A stretch of DNA of 64,000 nucleotides from Mucilaginibacter ginsenosidivorax (GTDB taxonomy: Bacteria > Bacteroidota > Bacteroidia > Sphingobacteriales > Sphingobacteriaceae): NCBI RefSeq assembly GCF_007971525.1, contig NZ_CP042437.1, positions 124,001-188,000 of the forward strand. Reading direction: 5' to 3'. Position 1 is the first letter of the stretch, and every line of letters begins with the position of its first letter. The notes beneath the pieces were generated by a model. That model made no database searches and was not told where the DNA came from. It saw only the letters and a list, made by a program, of their open reading frames with translations. The translations under genes were made by a program, and so were the position numbers. Below are positions 16,226-25,069 of the stretch, piece by piece.

Positions 16226-17449
16226 ATGCAACTAAAGAACCGTAATATCATTATATTTTCGCAAATGCAGTTTGATGGCCGTTTGGAGTCGACAAACTAC
16301 ACCATGGCCAGGCACCTGGCAAAGAATAATAATGTGTACTATGTTGACAGGCCCTTCACCTGGAAAGACTATTTTAAGTTTAAAAACACGCCGGCTTTCA
16401 AAATCAGAAAAAATCATTTCTTTTCATCTGCCAACAGCATCATCCAAACAGACTTAACTAACCTTAAAATTGTAATTTCGCCTCCGGTGCCATCTATCAA
16501 TATGTTGCCCGAAGGAAAAATTTACCGGTTAGCAGTACGGCTGAATGAGCTGATTGTGGCGTCGCGGTTAAGGAAGGTAATAAAACAGTATAACATCCAC
16601 GATTACATTTATATCAACTCATACAACTACACCTACCCCAACTTTCATAATTTAATAAAGCCTGCATTAACGGTGTACCACTGTGTAGACCCATTGGTTG
16701 AGGCTTACCAAACCAGGCACGGTTTAATATCTGAGGATATTGTTGTTAAAAGTGTTGATCTTGTTATATGCACCAGTAAAGAGTTGAGGAATAAAAAACT
16801 CAAACTAAATGGCAATTCGCATTTTATTCCCAACGCTGCAAATATCAATCATAGCCAAAAAGCGCTTGATGCTAAACTGCCTGTGGCTTCAGTTTTATCG
16901 GGCATCAATAAACCCATAATAGGTTACTTCGGAAACATTGAACGCCGTATTGATTATGCATTGATTAAAGAGTTATTTGAACAAAACCCCGATAAAAACT
17001 TTGTTTTTGTGGGGCCGGTAGATGAAGATTATAAAGATATGCCCGCCCTTTATCTGCCCAATGTTTTTTTAACGGGTGCTGTACCTTATGAACAGTTGCC
17101 GGCGGTGTTAAAGGGCTTTGATGTAGCTATTATCCCCTTTAAGAAAGATGATGTAAGCAGTTCCATATTTCCGTTAAAACTTTTTGAGTATCTCGGTTCA
17201 GGTAAGCCAACTATATCATCTAACTTTAATAGCGATTTAGAAGAATTTACCAAGGGCACAGTAGCCTTCTGTAAAACAGCCAGAGAGTTTACTATTGCTA
17301 TAGATGAGGCCTTAAATGACACTCCGGAACTACAGCAAAAAAGGCTTGCCGTGGCTGCCGAAAATACATGGGAACACAGGGTTATTGAAATAGAGAATCT
17401 TTTGGCATTAAATTTAGATAAGAAGCACAGTGGACTAAATGAGCTATAG
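16226..17449 (+). CDS. GT4-type glycosyltransferase
   Basis: 407 residues with a GT-B fold layout: an N-terminal acceptor domain, and a C-terminal nucleotide-sugar domain from about residue 230 (IIGYFGNIERRID; FVFVGPVDED). The end carries the family's acidic motif in FPLKLFEYLGSGKPTISS. No signal peptide; cytosolic face. It should add one sugar to the lipid-linked repeat unit. Donor and linkage are not predictable. It lies 3 bp after the flippase gene. Confidence 0.82.
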   Translation: MQLKNRNIIIFSQMQFDGRLESTNYTMARHLAKNNNVYYVDRPFTWKDYFKFKNTPAFKIRKNHFFSSANSIIQTDLTNLKIVISPPVPSINMLPEGKIYRLAVRLNELIVASRLRKVIKQYNIHDYIYINSYNYTYPNFHNLIKPALTVYHCVDPLVEAYQTRHGLISEDIVVKSVDLVICTSKELRNKKLKLNGNSHFIPNAANINHSQKALDAKLPVASVLSGINKPIIGYFGNIERRIDYALIKELFEQNPDKNFVFVGPVDEDYKDMPALYLPNVFLTGAVPYEQLPAVLKGFDVAIIPFKKDDVSSSIFPLKLFEYLGSGKPTISSNFNSDLEEFTKGTVAFCKTAREFTIAIDEALNDTPELQQKRLAVAAENTWEHRVIEIENLLALNLDKKHSGLNEL

Positions 17450-17500
17450 TGCAACTTTAGTTATAAAAATACAGTAAAAGTTATCAAAAACCTATAAACA

Positions 17501-18700
17501 ATGGAGATCATCAAGTTTGTTGCTTCGGTAATCATGTGGGCAGCTTTCGTATACCTCGGGATATACTGCCTGTACCTCTTTACATTCTCTGTTTTGGGGA
17601 AATTAATTCCCATTAAATACCCCCTGGTTGCTGGTTCGCTCAGCAAATTTGTTATCTACATCTGCGCTTATAAAGAAGACGAAATTTTATTAAATTCTGC
17701 GGCAAATGCCTTGACGCTTGATTATCCGGCCGACAAATTCCATGTATGTGTTATAGCCGATTCTCTTAAACCCGAAACCTTGGTAAAGCTAAGGCAAATG
17801 CCATTGCAGGTTGTTGAAGTTTTTTTTGAAAACAGCACCAAGTCAAAAGCGCTAAATAAAGCCATTGAAAACACGGTACCCGGCTTTGATGCTGCTATTG
17901 TTTATGATATTGATAACGTTGCGGCTCCTGATTTTTTGTACCAGATTAACAACTACCTGCAGGCGGGCGAAAAGGTGGTACAAGGCCACAGGATAGCCAA
18001 AAACAGCAATACCAATGTGGCAGTACTTGATGGTATAAGCGAAGAGATTAACAACCATATTTTCAGGAAATCGCAACGGGTTTTTAACCTTTCGGCTGCC
18101 ATTATCGGTTCGGGGATGGCTTTGGAGTATAACCTGTTTAAGGTAACCATGGGGCAGATTGACGCTGTTGGCGGTTTTGATAAGGAAATGGGCCTGATAC
18201 TAACCCGCCAGAAAATTGGCGTTGCTTATGCCGAAAAAGCTTATGTATATGATGAGAAGGTAAGCAATCCCGAAGTATTTAAAAAACAACGCAAAAGATG
18301 GTTGTCGGCCCAGTTTAACCTATTGCGCAAATATGGTATGAGCGGTTTCGGCGAGTTATTTTTAAGGGGAAACTTTGATTATTTTAATGAAATATATCAA
18401 ATGTCAATACTGCCAAGGGTACTGATGCTTGGGTTGATGCCTTTTATGCTGATCATCTCATTATTCCTTTCATTTTTAGCGCCGGGTATAGGGCCGTCAT
18501 GGCAATTATGGTTATGTGCAACATTATGCTGTTATATTGGCATTGCTGTTGCTATACCAGGGCAATATTTTAATGGCCAATTGCTGAAAGCAGCGCTTAA
18601 ACTACCGTTGATATTTTTCACTATGCTGTTGTTGTTATTCAAGTTGAAGGGCGCCAATAAGAAATTTATACATACCACACATGACCATACAGCTGTATAA
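17501..18700 (+). CDS. Membrane GT2 glycosyltransferase
   Basis: 399 residues: an N-terminal membrane helix (about 4-28), a GT-A domain with acidic motifs VYDIDN (metal site) and GMALEYNLF, a KQRKRWLSAQ block resembling the QxxRW motif of processive GT2 enzymes, then three or four C-terminal helices. This layout is that of the BcsA/NdvC-like membrane GT2 group. It lies 51 bp after the GT4 gene and is the last sugar gene before the first NRPS gene. It may add a sugar to the repeat unit or make a linear chain itself. Confidence 0.82.
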   Translation: MEIIKFVASVIMWAAFVYLGIYCLYLFTFSVLGKLIPIKYPLVAGSLSKFVIYICAYKEDEILLNSAANALTLDYPADKFHVCVIADSLKPETLVKLRQMPLQVVEVFFENSTKSKALNKAIENTVPGFDAAIVYDIDNVAAPDFLYQINNYLQAGEKVVQGHRIAKNSNTNVAVLDGISEEINNHIFRKSQRVFNLSAAIIGSGMALEYNLFKVTMGQIDAVGGFDKEMGLILTRQKIGVAYAEKAYVYDEKVSNPEVFKKQRKRWLSAQFNLLRKYGMSGFGELFLRGNFDYFNEIYQMSILPRVLMLGLMPFMLIISLFLSFLAPGIGPSWQLWLCATLCCYIGIAVAIPGQYFNGQLLKAALKLPLIFFTMLLLLFKLKGANKKFIHTTHDHTAV

Positions 18701-18736
18701 ACCACAAGTGGAAGTGTGCAGTTTTAATAGTTAAAT

Positions 18737-18760
18737 GGGTAAATACCCGTATTATTTTTG
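18737..18760 (+). promoter_or_regulatory. Candidate promoter and dyad upstream of the first NRPS gene
   Basis: TATTTTTG at 18753-18760 matches the TAnnTTTG -7 box and lies 25 nt before the ATG at 18786. Just upstream is a dyad GGGTA-AA-TACCC (18737-18748). No consensus -33 TTTG is found at the right distance. If real, the NRPS genes can be switched on separately from the sugar genes before them. Confidence 0.35.
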
Positions 18761-18785
18761 AATAAGAATTAGAAGATACCCCGAT

Positions 18786-21443
18786 ATGGAAGCTCACGAG
18801 AAAACAGATATTTTAAATTTGTTAAACAATACCGCGGCAGAATATCCTAAAAGTAAAGCGCTGCATCACCTTATTGCCGGGCAGGCAGCCACCACTCCCG
18901 ATAAAACGGCGATTGTGTTTGAGGATCGCTCGTTAAGTTTTAAAAATGTGAACGAAGCTGCCAATAAATTGGCGAGGCATCTGCTCACCTATAATATCAA
19001 AACAGGCGACATCATAGGCCTGGCGCTTGATCGCTCGCCCGAAATGGTGATATCGTTGCTGGCTATTCTTAAAACGGGCGCTGCTTATGTTCCGCTTGAT
19101 CCCGAGTATCCAAAAGATAGGGTTGAGTTTATGATGGAAGATTCGGCCGCCAAGGTTTTATTAACATCCGAAAAATTCAAAGGGCATTTTATATCGGTAG
19201 CGCAGGAAGTTTTGATTGAGGATGCCTTAAATAAATTTGACGATTATTCGGCCGATGATCCGGAAACAGTAGTTGGCGGTAACGATTTAGCCTATGTTTT
19301 ATTTACTTCGGGCTCCACAGGGAAACCAAAAGGCGTACAGATAAAACACCATAACCTAGTTAACTTTTTACTAAGCATGGCAAAACAGCCCGGCCTTACC
19401 CCTGCCGATAACCTGCTTGCTGTAACTACCATTTCTTTTGATATTGCCGGCCTTGAACTGTTTTTACCTTTACTGGTTGGCGCAAAATTAATTGTTACCG
19501 ATGCCATAACCGCAAAAGACGGCAGGGCGCTACTTGATCTTTGTGTAGCACAGCAAATTAGCGTAATGCAGGCTACGCCCTATACCTGGCGTGTAATGCT
19601 CGAGGCCGGATGGGAACAAAAACTACCGCTTAAAATACTTTGTGGAGGCGAGGCTTTACCAAAAGATTTAATTAACAAACTGAATGCCCGCAGCCTGGAA
19701 CTGTGGAATATGTACGGGCCTACCGAAACCACCGTATGGTCGACAGTTAAGCTGATCCTGAACGATACGGATATTACCATCGGTAAACCTATCGATAATA
19801 CACAGGTTTATATTCTTGACGAAAAGCTAAACAATTATACTGATGGCACTATAGGCGAGATTTACATAGGCGGAGATGGCGTAGCCAAAGGCTATTTAAA
19901 CCGGCCCGAGCTTACAGCCGAGCGTTTTGTTGACGATATATTTTCGAACGTTGAAGGCAGCAAAATGTACCGCACCGGCGATCTTGGTAAAATACGTGAG
20001 GATGGCGAAATTATTTGCCTCGGCCGGATAGATCACCAGGTTAAGGTGCGTGGTTACCGCATTGAACTGGAAGAAATTGAACAAAACCTGCTCAAACAAA
20101 ACAATGTTAAACAGGCGGTAGTTATTGCCCGCGAAGACATCCCAGGCAACCCACGGCTTGTTGCGTATATTATTGTTAATGAGCCTATAGCCGAACCGGA
20201 TTTAAAGGCGCAGTTTGAAGCTTGGCAGCAAGGCCTGCTTGCTGTGTTACCAGAATATATGGTGCCCGATGATTTTGTTTTGATGGATGTAATCCCGATT
20301 ACGCCCAATGGCAAAATTGATCGTAAAGCGCTGCCCAAACCCGACTATAGCAACATACAACGTACTGGCGAGTTTATAGCCCCACGCACTGCAAATGAAA
20401 AACTGGTTGCCGAAATATGGCAGGAAATGATGGAAATAAAAAGCATCAGCATTGCCGATAACTTTTTTGAGCTGGGAGGCCGTTCGTTGGTTGCAGTGAA
20501 GATTATGGCGCGGATTGAAAAGGAAACCAGCAAACGCCTGCCGCTTGCTACCCTGTTTGAACATGCAACCATCGAAAAACTTGCAGCGCGGCTGGATATC
20601 GATCCCGCATCAATAACCTGGGAATCGTTGGTGCACATTAAACCGGGCGGCAGCAAAATGCCTTTATATATTGTACATGGTGCAGGGCTAAATGTGTTGT
20701 TATTTAACGCACTGGCCATGAATATGGATGCCGATCAGCCGGTTTATGGCCTGCAGGCCAAAGGTTTGAACGGCATTGATGAGCCACTGGATGTAATGGA
20801 AGAAATTGCAGCCAATTACATAGCCGAAATTGTTGCGCAAAATCCCGACGGCCCGTATGCCCTTGCGGGATACTCGCTTGGTGGTATTATAGCTTATGAA
20901 ATGGCCAACCAGATGATAGCTGCCGGCAGAGACGTTAAAATGCTGGCTATGTTTGATACCTACGCAGATATTTCAACGGTTAACGATCCTAAATTGAAAA
21001 AGATAGTTAACAAGGCATTGCTCACATTAAAACAGATTGGGCATACCTTCGTATTGCTTGCCGAAGATCCAAAACGTACTATTGAATATAAAAGCCTTAT
21101 CCTAAAACGAAAACTCATTAAGTTCAGCTGGAAACTTTTCCCAGGCAAAGACGAAAAGAAAGAGGGCTTTTTTGCGTATGACAATGAAATAGACGAAGCA
21201 AGTGAAAAAGCTTTACGCAATTACGTTTTAAAACCTGTAAATATTGCCATCGAGCTATTCCGCGCCAAAAAACGCACTTTTTACATGGCCGATTTTAAAT
21301 TCCTGGGATGGACGCCCTTTGCAATGAAAGGCGTAAACGTACATGAGATACCGGGCGAACATAACTCAATTTTTGCACCACCAAACGATAAAGAATTCGC
21401 AGTAGTATTGCAGGAATGTCTTGATAAGGCATCAAAAAATTAA
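18786..21443 (+). CDS. NRPS-like A-PCP-TE protein without condensation domain
   Basis: 885 residues. Adenylation domain about 25-525 with all core motifs (LFTSGSTGKPKGV, MYGPTETT, YRTGDL, GKIDRKALP). Aligned by eye to GrsA, the pocket reads D-I-L-Q-L-G-M-V-W, close to the glycine code DILQLGLIW. Carrier domain: LGGRSL with Ser567. Thioesterase: GYSLGG with Ser697 and C-terminal His859 (PGEHNSIF). It lacks a C domain, and only 85 bp precede it. Its A-PCP-TE is a close paralogue of the end of the 31701-35729 gene (shared QPVYGLQAKGLNGIDEPLD). It could load an amino acid and transfer it by the TE to a sugar, or feed the other NRPS. Confidence 0.88.
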   Translation: MEAHEKTDILNLLNNTAAEYPKSKALHHLIAGQAATTPDKTAIVFEDRSLSFKNVNEAANKLARHLLTYNIKTGDIIGLALDRSPEMVISLLAILKTGAAYVPLDPEYPKDRVEFMMEDSAAKVLLTSEKFKGHFISVAQEVLIEDALNKFDDYSADDPETVVGGNDLAYVLFTSGSTGKPKGVQIKHHNLVNFLLSMAKQPGLTPADNLLAVTTISFDIAGLELFLPLLVGAKLIVTDAITAKDGRALLDLCVAQQISVMQATPYTWRVMLEAGWEQKLPLKILCGGEALPKDLINKLNARSLELWNMYGPTETTVWSTVKLILNDTDITIGKPIDNTQVYILDEKLNNYTDGTIGEIYIGGDGVAKGYLNRPELTAERFVDDIFSNVEGSKMYRTGDLGKIREDGEIICLGRIDHQVKVRGYRIELEEIEQNLLKQNNVKQAVVIAREDIPGNPRLVAYIIVNEPIAEPDLKAQFEAWQQGLLAVLPEYMVPDDFVLMDVIPITPNGKIDRKALPKPDYSNIQRTGEFIAPRTANEKLVAEIWQEMMEIKSISIADNFFELGGRSLVAVKIMARIEKETSKRLPLATLFEHATIEKLAARLDIDPASITWESLVHIKPGGSKMPLYIVHGAGLNVLLFNALAMNMDADQPVYGLQAKGLNGIDEPLDVMEEIAANYIAEIVAQNPDGPYALAGYSLGGIIAYEMANQMIAAGRDVKMLAMFDTYADISTVNDPKLKKIVNKALLTLKQIGHTFVLLAEDPKRTIEYKSLILKRKLIKFSWKLFPGKDEKKEGFFAYDNEIDEASEKALRNYVLKPVNIAIELFRAKKRTFYMADFKFLGWTPFAMKGVNVHEIPGEHNSIFAPPNDKEFAVVLQECLDKASKN

Positions 21444-21508
21444 ATTGTAGTTGCGCCTGCGATTTAACTGTAGCTTATTAAAAGTTAAATTGCGATAAAG
21501 ATGTATAA

Positions 21509-22645
21509 ATGTCAGATACGCCATCATCAGAAGTTCCTGTAAAAAACAAAACAAGGGTTTTCTTTCCAAATTTAAACGGAGTGAGAGCCCTGGCTGCGTT
21601 GATGGTTGTTGTATCACATATCGAGCTGCATAAGATCCTTTTTCATGTAAGGCGGATCCCGGGTGTCGATCTTTTAAACTTCGGGAAAGCAGGTGTAAGT
21701 ATTTTTTTTGCATTAAGCGGCTTTTTGATTACCTACCTCCTGCTGGAAGAACGGCGGAATTTTACGACCATCAATTTTAAAGGCTTTTACATACGCCGGC
21801 TTTTAAGAATCTGGCCCTTGTACTTCCTGGTTGTAGCAATAGGCTTTTCCTTTTTTGGCGGTTCAACTAATGCACTGTTGCTATCGGTTTTGTTTTTGCC
21901 AAACCTGGCCTTTTGTTTACAAATGCTGCCAGCTATTTACGATCCTATTTGGTCTATCGGTACAGAGGAGCAGTTTTATATTTTCCATCCTCACTTTTTC
22001 AGGATAAAAAAAACGGAGCACATCCTTTATGCTTTATGCATCTTCATCATTTGCATTTGGGCCTTACAATTAGTGGTTGACCATTTGGTTACCAACCATC
22101 CTGTATATTTGCCATTGCACCAGCTGATGTATTATTCCCGGTTTGATAATATGATGATTGGCGCTGTGATAGCCGTTTTGTACCACAACAAAAAACATCC
22201 CCAGTTCGATTTGAAAATCCAGAAACTGTTCAATAAAATTTTCAGGAAAAGGTACCAAATGGTTATCATGAATATTTTTTTGATATACCTGGTCATATAC
22301 CTCCTTTATGACGTTGCTCATGGCGATGTTTTAATCGCTTTGTTTGCATCGTTACTTATCGTTAACCTGTGCGAAACCGAAAACGCTATTTTTTCATTCG
22401 ATTATAAAATACTCCACTACGTAGGTAATATATCCTATGGAATGTACCTTTTACACAAATTTGTGCTGTTTTTGGTTTTATACCTGGTACAAAGGTACCT
22501 GACGCAGGGAAACCTGGTAACCGAAAATATAATTATTTACGGCTCAACAATAGCCTTAACCGTTGCCGTTGCCTCGGCCTCGTATTATGGTTATGAAAAG
22601 CCATTTTTAAGTATTAAGAAAAGGTTTCAAAAAATCACCCAATAA
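21509..22645 (+). CDS. Membrane acyltransferase, OafA/acyltransferase-3 family
   Basis: 378 residues with about 10 membrane helices. The family signature is at the start, NGVRALAALMVVVSHIE, with the Arg and the catalytic His ten residues apart, and IWSIGTEEQFYIFHP follows near residue 155. Such proteins acylate exported sugars, typically with acetyl, using acyl-CoA from the cytoplasm. It lies between the A-PCP-TE gene and two GT2 genes. An imperfect 11-bp inverted repeat (21459-21469 with 21483-21493) occupies the gap before it. The target could be polysaccharide or the peptide product. Confidence 0.85.
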   Translation: MSDTPSSEVPVKNKTRVFFPNLNGVRALAALMVVVSHIELHKILFHVRRIPGVDLLNFGKAGVSIFFALSGFLITYLLLEERRNFTTINFKGFYIRRLLRIWPLYFLVVAIGFSFFGGSTNALLLSVLFLPNLAFCLQMLPAIYDPIWSIGTEEQFYIFHPHFFRIKKTEHILYALCIFIICIWALQLVVDHLVTNHPVYLPLHQLMYYSRFDNMMIGAVIAVLYHNKKHPQFDLKIQKLFNKIFRKRYQMVIMNIFLIYLVIYLLYDVAHGDVLIALFASLLIVNLCETENAIFSFDYKILHYVGNISYGMYLLHKFVLFLVLYLVQRYLTQGNLVTENIIIYGSTIALTVAVASASYYGYEKPFLSIKKRFQKITQ

Positions 22646-22733
22646 TTATATGGTACAATTATTTATTGCCTGCGACACTCAACTTTCATTAAAATTAATC
22701 CGTACAACCACCGTAATCCCAGTATTAGCATAA

Positions 22734-23657
22734 ATGAAAAAAGTTTCGGTTGTAACCATCAATTTTAACCAGGCGGCAGTTACTGAGGAACTGTTCGCTT
22801 CTATCGAAAAAACAAACACTTATGCCAGCCTGGAGATAATTGTGGTGGATAACGCAAGCAAAATAAACCCTGTTCCCGGCTGGCTGGTAAAATATCCCAA
22901 TATCAAATCCATCCGGTCTGAAGCTAACCTGGGCTTTGCCGGGGGGAATAACCTGGGCATCAAACATGCCACGGGCGATTACATTTTCCTGGTAAACAAC
23001 GATACCGAATTTACGCCCAACTTGTTAAACGAACTGGTTACCGTTTTGGACACCCATGACGACGTCGGCATCATCTCGCCCATGATAAAATATTATAGCG
23101 ACAAAAGTTTAATTCAATATGCCGGTTATACGCAAATGGATTATTACACCTGCCGTAATAGTTGCATTGGTTTAAAGCAAAAAGACCAGGGGCAGTTTAA
23201 CCACATCACAGGGCCAACAGCCTATTGCCACGGCGCAGCCATGATGATTAAAAAAGACGCCATTGACAAGGCCGGGCTTATGGCCGAAAACTTTTTCCTG
23301 TATTACGAAGAGGTAGACTGGTGCGAGATGATTAAAAGAGCCGGCTACGAAGCCTGGGTAAATACGGATGCATTGATATATCACAAAGAATCGATATCGG
23401 TTGGTAAAAAAAGTAAGCTTAAGGAGTATTTTATGAACCGTAACCGTATCCTGTTTACACGTCGTAACGCGCCCGGCTACAAAAAAACAGTCTTTTTTAT
23501 TTATTTTCTGTTATTGGTGGTACCGCGCAACCTTATAGCCTATATTAATAATAAAAACTACGATTTTATACCCATGCTTTTTAAAGCAATCTGGTGGAAC
23601 TTCACCCACTCAAAAAACAGTACTAACTTAGGTTACCCGATAAATACAATAGCATGA
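22734..23657 (+). CDS. GT2 glycosyltransferase, rhamnosyltransferase-like
   Basis: 307 residues with a GT-A fold: VSVVTINFNQAAVTEE at the start, IVVDNASK, the NLGFAGGNNLGIKHA block and the metal motif VNNDTE. A later acceptor-site stretch reads YYEEVDWCEMIKRAG. This combination is typical of WcaA/rhamnosyltransferase-like GT2 enzymes. One hydrophobic segment near residues 245-265 may touch the membrane. It overlaps the next GT2 gene by 4 nt (ATGA), so both are coupled. Donor sugar unknown. Confidence 0.85.
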   Translation: MKKVSVVTINFNQAAVTEELFASIEKTNTYASLEIIVVDNASKINPVPGWLVKYPNIKSIRSEANLGFAGGNNLGIKHATGDYIFLVNNDTEFTPNLLNELVTVLDTHDDVGIISPMIKYYSDKSLIQYAGYTQMDYYTCRNSCIGLKQKDQGQFNHITGPTAYCHGAAMMIKKDAIDKAGLMAENFFLYYEEVDWCEMIKRAGYEAWVNTDALIYHKESISVGKKSKLKEYFMNRNRILFTRRNAPGYKKTVFFIYFLLLVVPRNLIAYINNKNYDFIPMLFKAIWWNFTHSKNSTNLGYPINTIA

Positions 23658-24829
23658 AAATAATTTTACTGTTAAGCCTTTTTATTGTTTTTTATACGTT
23701 TGCGGGCTACGGCATCCTGCTGTACTTTATCATAAAACTTAAAAGAATGGTTAGGGGGCCTAAAAAACCGATAGCCGAAGATTTAAGCATCCTCCCAACC
23801 TGTACACTGGTTGTGGCCGCCTATAACGAGGAGTTTTTTATAAAAGAAAAAATAGCCAATAGCCTATTGCTCAATTACCCGGCAGGAAAATTAAAAATTG
23901 TTTTTATAACCGATGGATCGTCTGACAGCACTCCGGAGATAATTGCCGGATATCCCCAGATCCAGCTTTTGCATCAGCCGCAGCGCGCCGGTAAAATAGC
24001 AGCCGTTCATCGTGCTATGGAGTTTGTGGATACCGATGCCGTTGTTTTTACCGATGCGAATACCTTTTTAAACAAAGACGCCCTGATAAAGATTTGCAGG
24101 CATTACGCCGACCCTACTGTTGGTGCGGTGGCTGGCGAAAAACGCGTGCATTTTGACGAGAATGCCGATGCAAGCGCTGCCGGCGAGGGTTTTTACTGGA
24201 AGTATGAATCTGCACTTAAAAAGTGGGATTCTGAATTATATTCGGTTGTCGGCGCAGCAGGCGAACTGTTCAGTGTACGGCGTTCACTTTACTTACCCGT
24301 ACAGCCTGATACGGTATTGGACGATTTTATGATATCTATGCTGATTGCCGAAAAAGGCTACCGCATTGTTTACGAGCCCGAAGCGTACGCTACCGAAACC
24401 GCATCTGAAAATGTATCAGAAGAGTTAAAACGAAAAATCAGGATCGCTGCTGGCGGCATTCAATCAATATTGCGGCTAAAAAGTTTGTTTAATCCTTTCC
24501 CCTACCCAATCCTGTCGTTCCAGTACATCAGCCACCGGGTGTTACGATGGACAATTACGCCCTTCCTGCTCATTCTATCGTTTGTGCTGAATATTGCCCT
24601 GGCTTCAGAACCTGGCGCGGCAGGGTGGCAGTTGCTGTTGTTTGCACAGGTATTATTTTACCTGCTGGCATTTTTGGGCTACATCATGGAGAAGAAACAA
24701 CTACGGGTAAAAATATTGTTTATCCCCTATTATTTTTGCGTAATGAACTATGCTGTTTTAGCCGGTATCATCAGGTATTTTACCACCACACAAAGTGCCG
24801 TTTGGGAAAAAGCACAACGCAAGCAATAG
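23654..24829 (+). CDS. Membrane GT2 glycosyltransferase, processive type
   Basis: 391 residues: an N-terminal helix (about 2-25), a GT-A domain with VVAAYNEEFFIKEK, TDGSSDST, TDANTFL and a VLDDFMISM aspartate pair, an RKIRIAAGG stretch in place of QxxRW, then three C-terminal helices. The start overlaps the stop of the preceding GT2 by 4 nt. It belongs with BcsA/IcaA-like membrane GT2 enzymes and acts on the inner face of the cytoplasmic membrane. It is the last sugar gene before the hybrid NRPS-PKS, which follows after a 240-bp gap without a clear promoter. Confidence 0.85.
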   Translation: MKIILLLSLFIVFYTFAGYGILLYFIIKLKRMVRGPKKPIAEDLSILPTCTLVVAAYNEEFFIKEKIANSLLLNYPAGKLKIVFITDGSSDSTPEIIAGYPQIQLLHQPQRAGKIAAVHRAMEFVDTDAVVFTDANTFLNKDALIKICRHYADPTVGAVAGEKRVHFDENADASAAGEGFYWKYESALKKWDSELYSVVGAAGELFSVRRSLYLPVQPDTVLDDFMISMLIAEKGYRIVYEPEAYATETASENVSEELKRKIRIAAGGIQSILRLKSLFNPFPYPILSFQYISHRVLRWTITPFLLILSFVLNIALASEPGAAGWQLLLFAQVLFYLLAFLGYIMEKKQLRVKILFIPYYFCVMNYAVLAGIIRYFTTTQSAVWEKAQRKQ

Positions 24830-25069
24830 CAAAGAATATAGGATTTTAACTAATAATTTAAAAATTTCTTTAACTTAGCTAACACGGTTTACGTATAAAG
24901 TAAGCGGTATTTGTAATCAATTTTATTGGTACAAAACCAGCTTTTGCATTATTTGAAATACAAAAAATCACTATATTCAAAGCTTTTAAAGTAACCTGCA
25001 CCATTATTTTAAACACCCCGATTATGATAACGATCAGGCAAGTTAACCAAGCTAACCTCATCAATTTTA

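Noticed and set aside
16226..18700. Cellulose or curdlan synthase operon
   Set aside because: The GT2 protein lacks a PilZ domain, and no BcsB, BcsC or BcsZ genes accompany it; Wzx and Wzy point to a repeat-unit polymer.
18701..18785. Lost or frameshifted condensation domain before the A-PCP-TE gene
   Set aside because: Only 85 bp separate it from the GT2 gene, with no trace of C-domain motifs in any frame.
24830..25069. Promoter for the hybrid NRPS-PKS gene
   Set aside because: No TAnnTTTG box with a usable -33 partner was found in the 240-bp gap; near misses such as GGTATTTG are off by one base in spacing.
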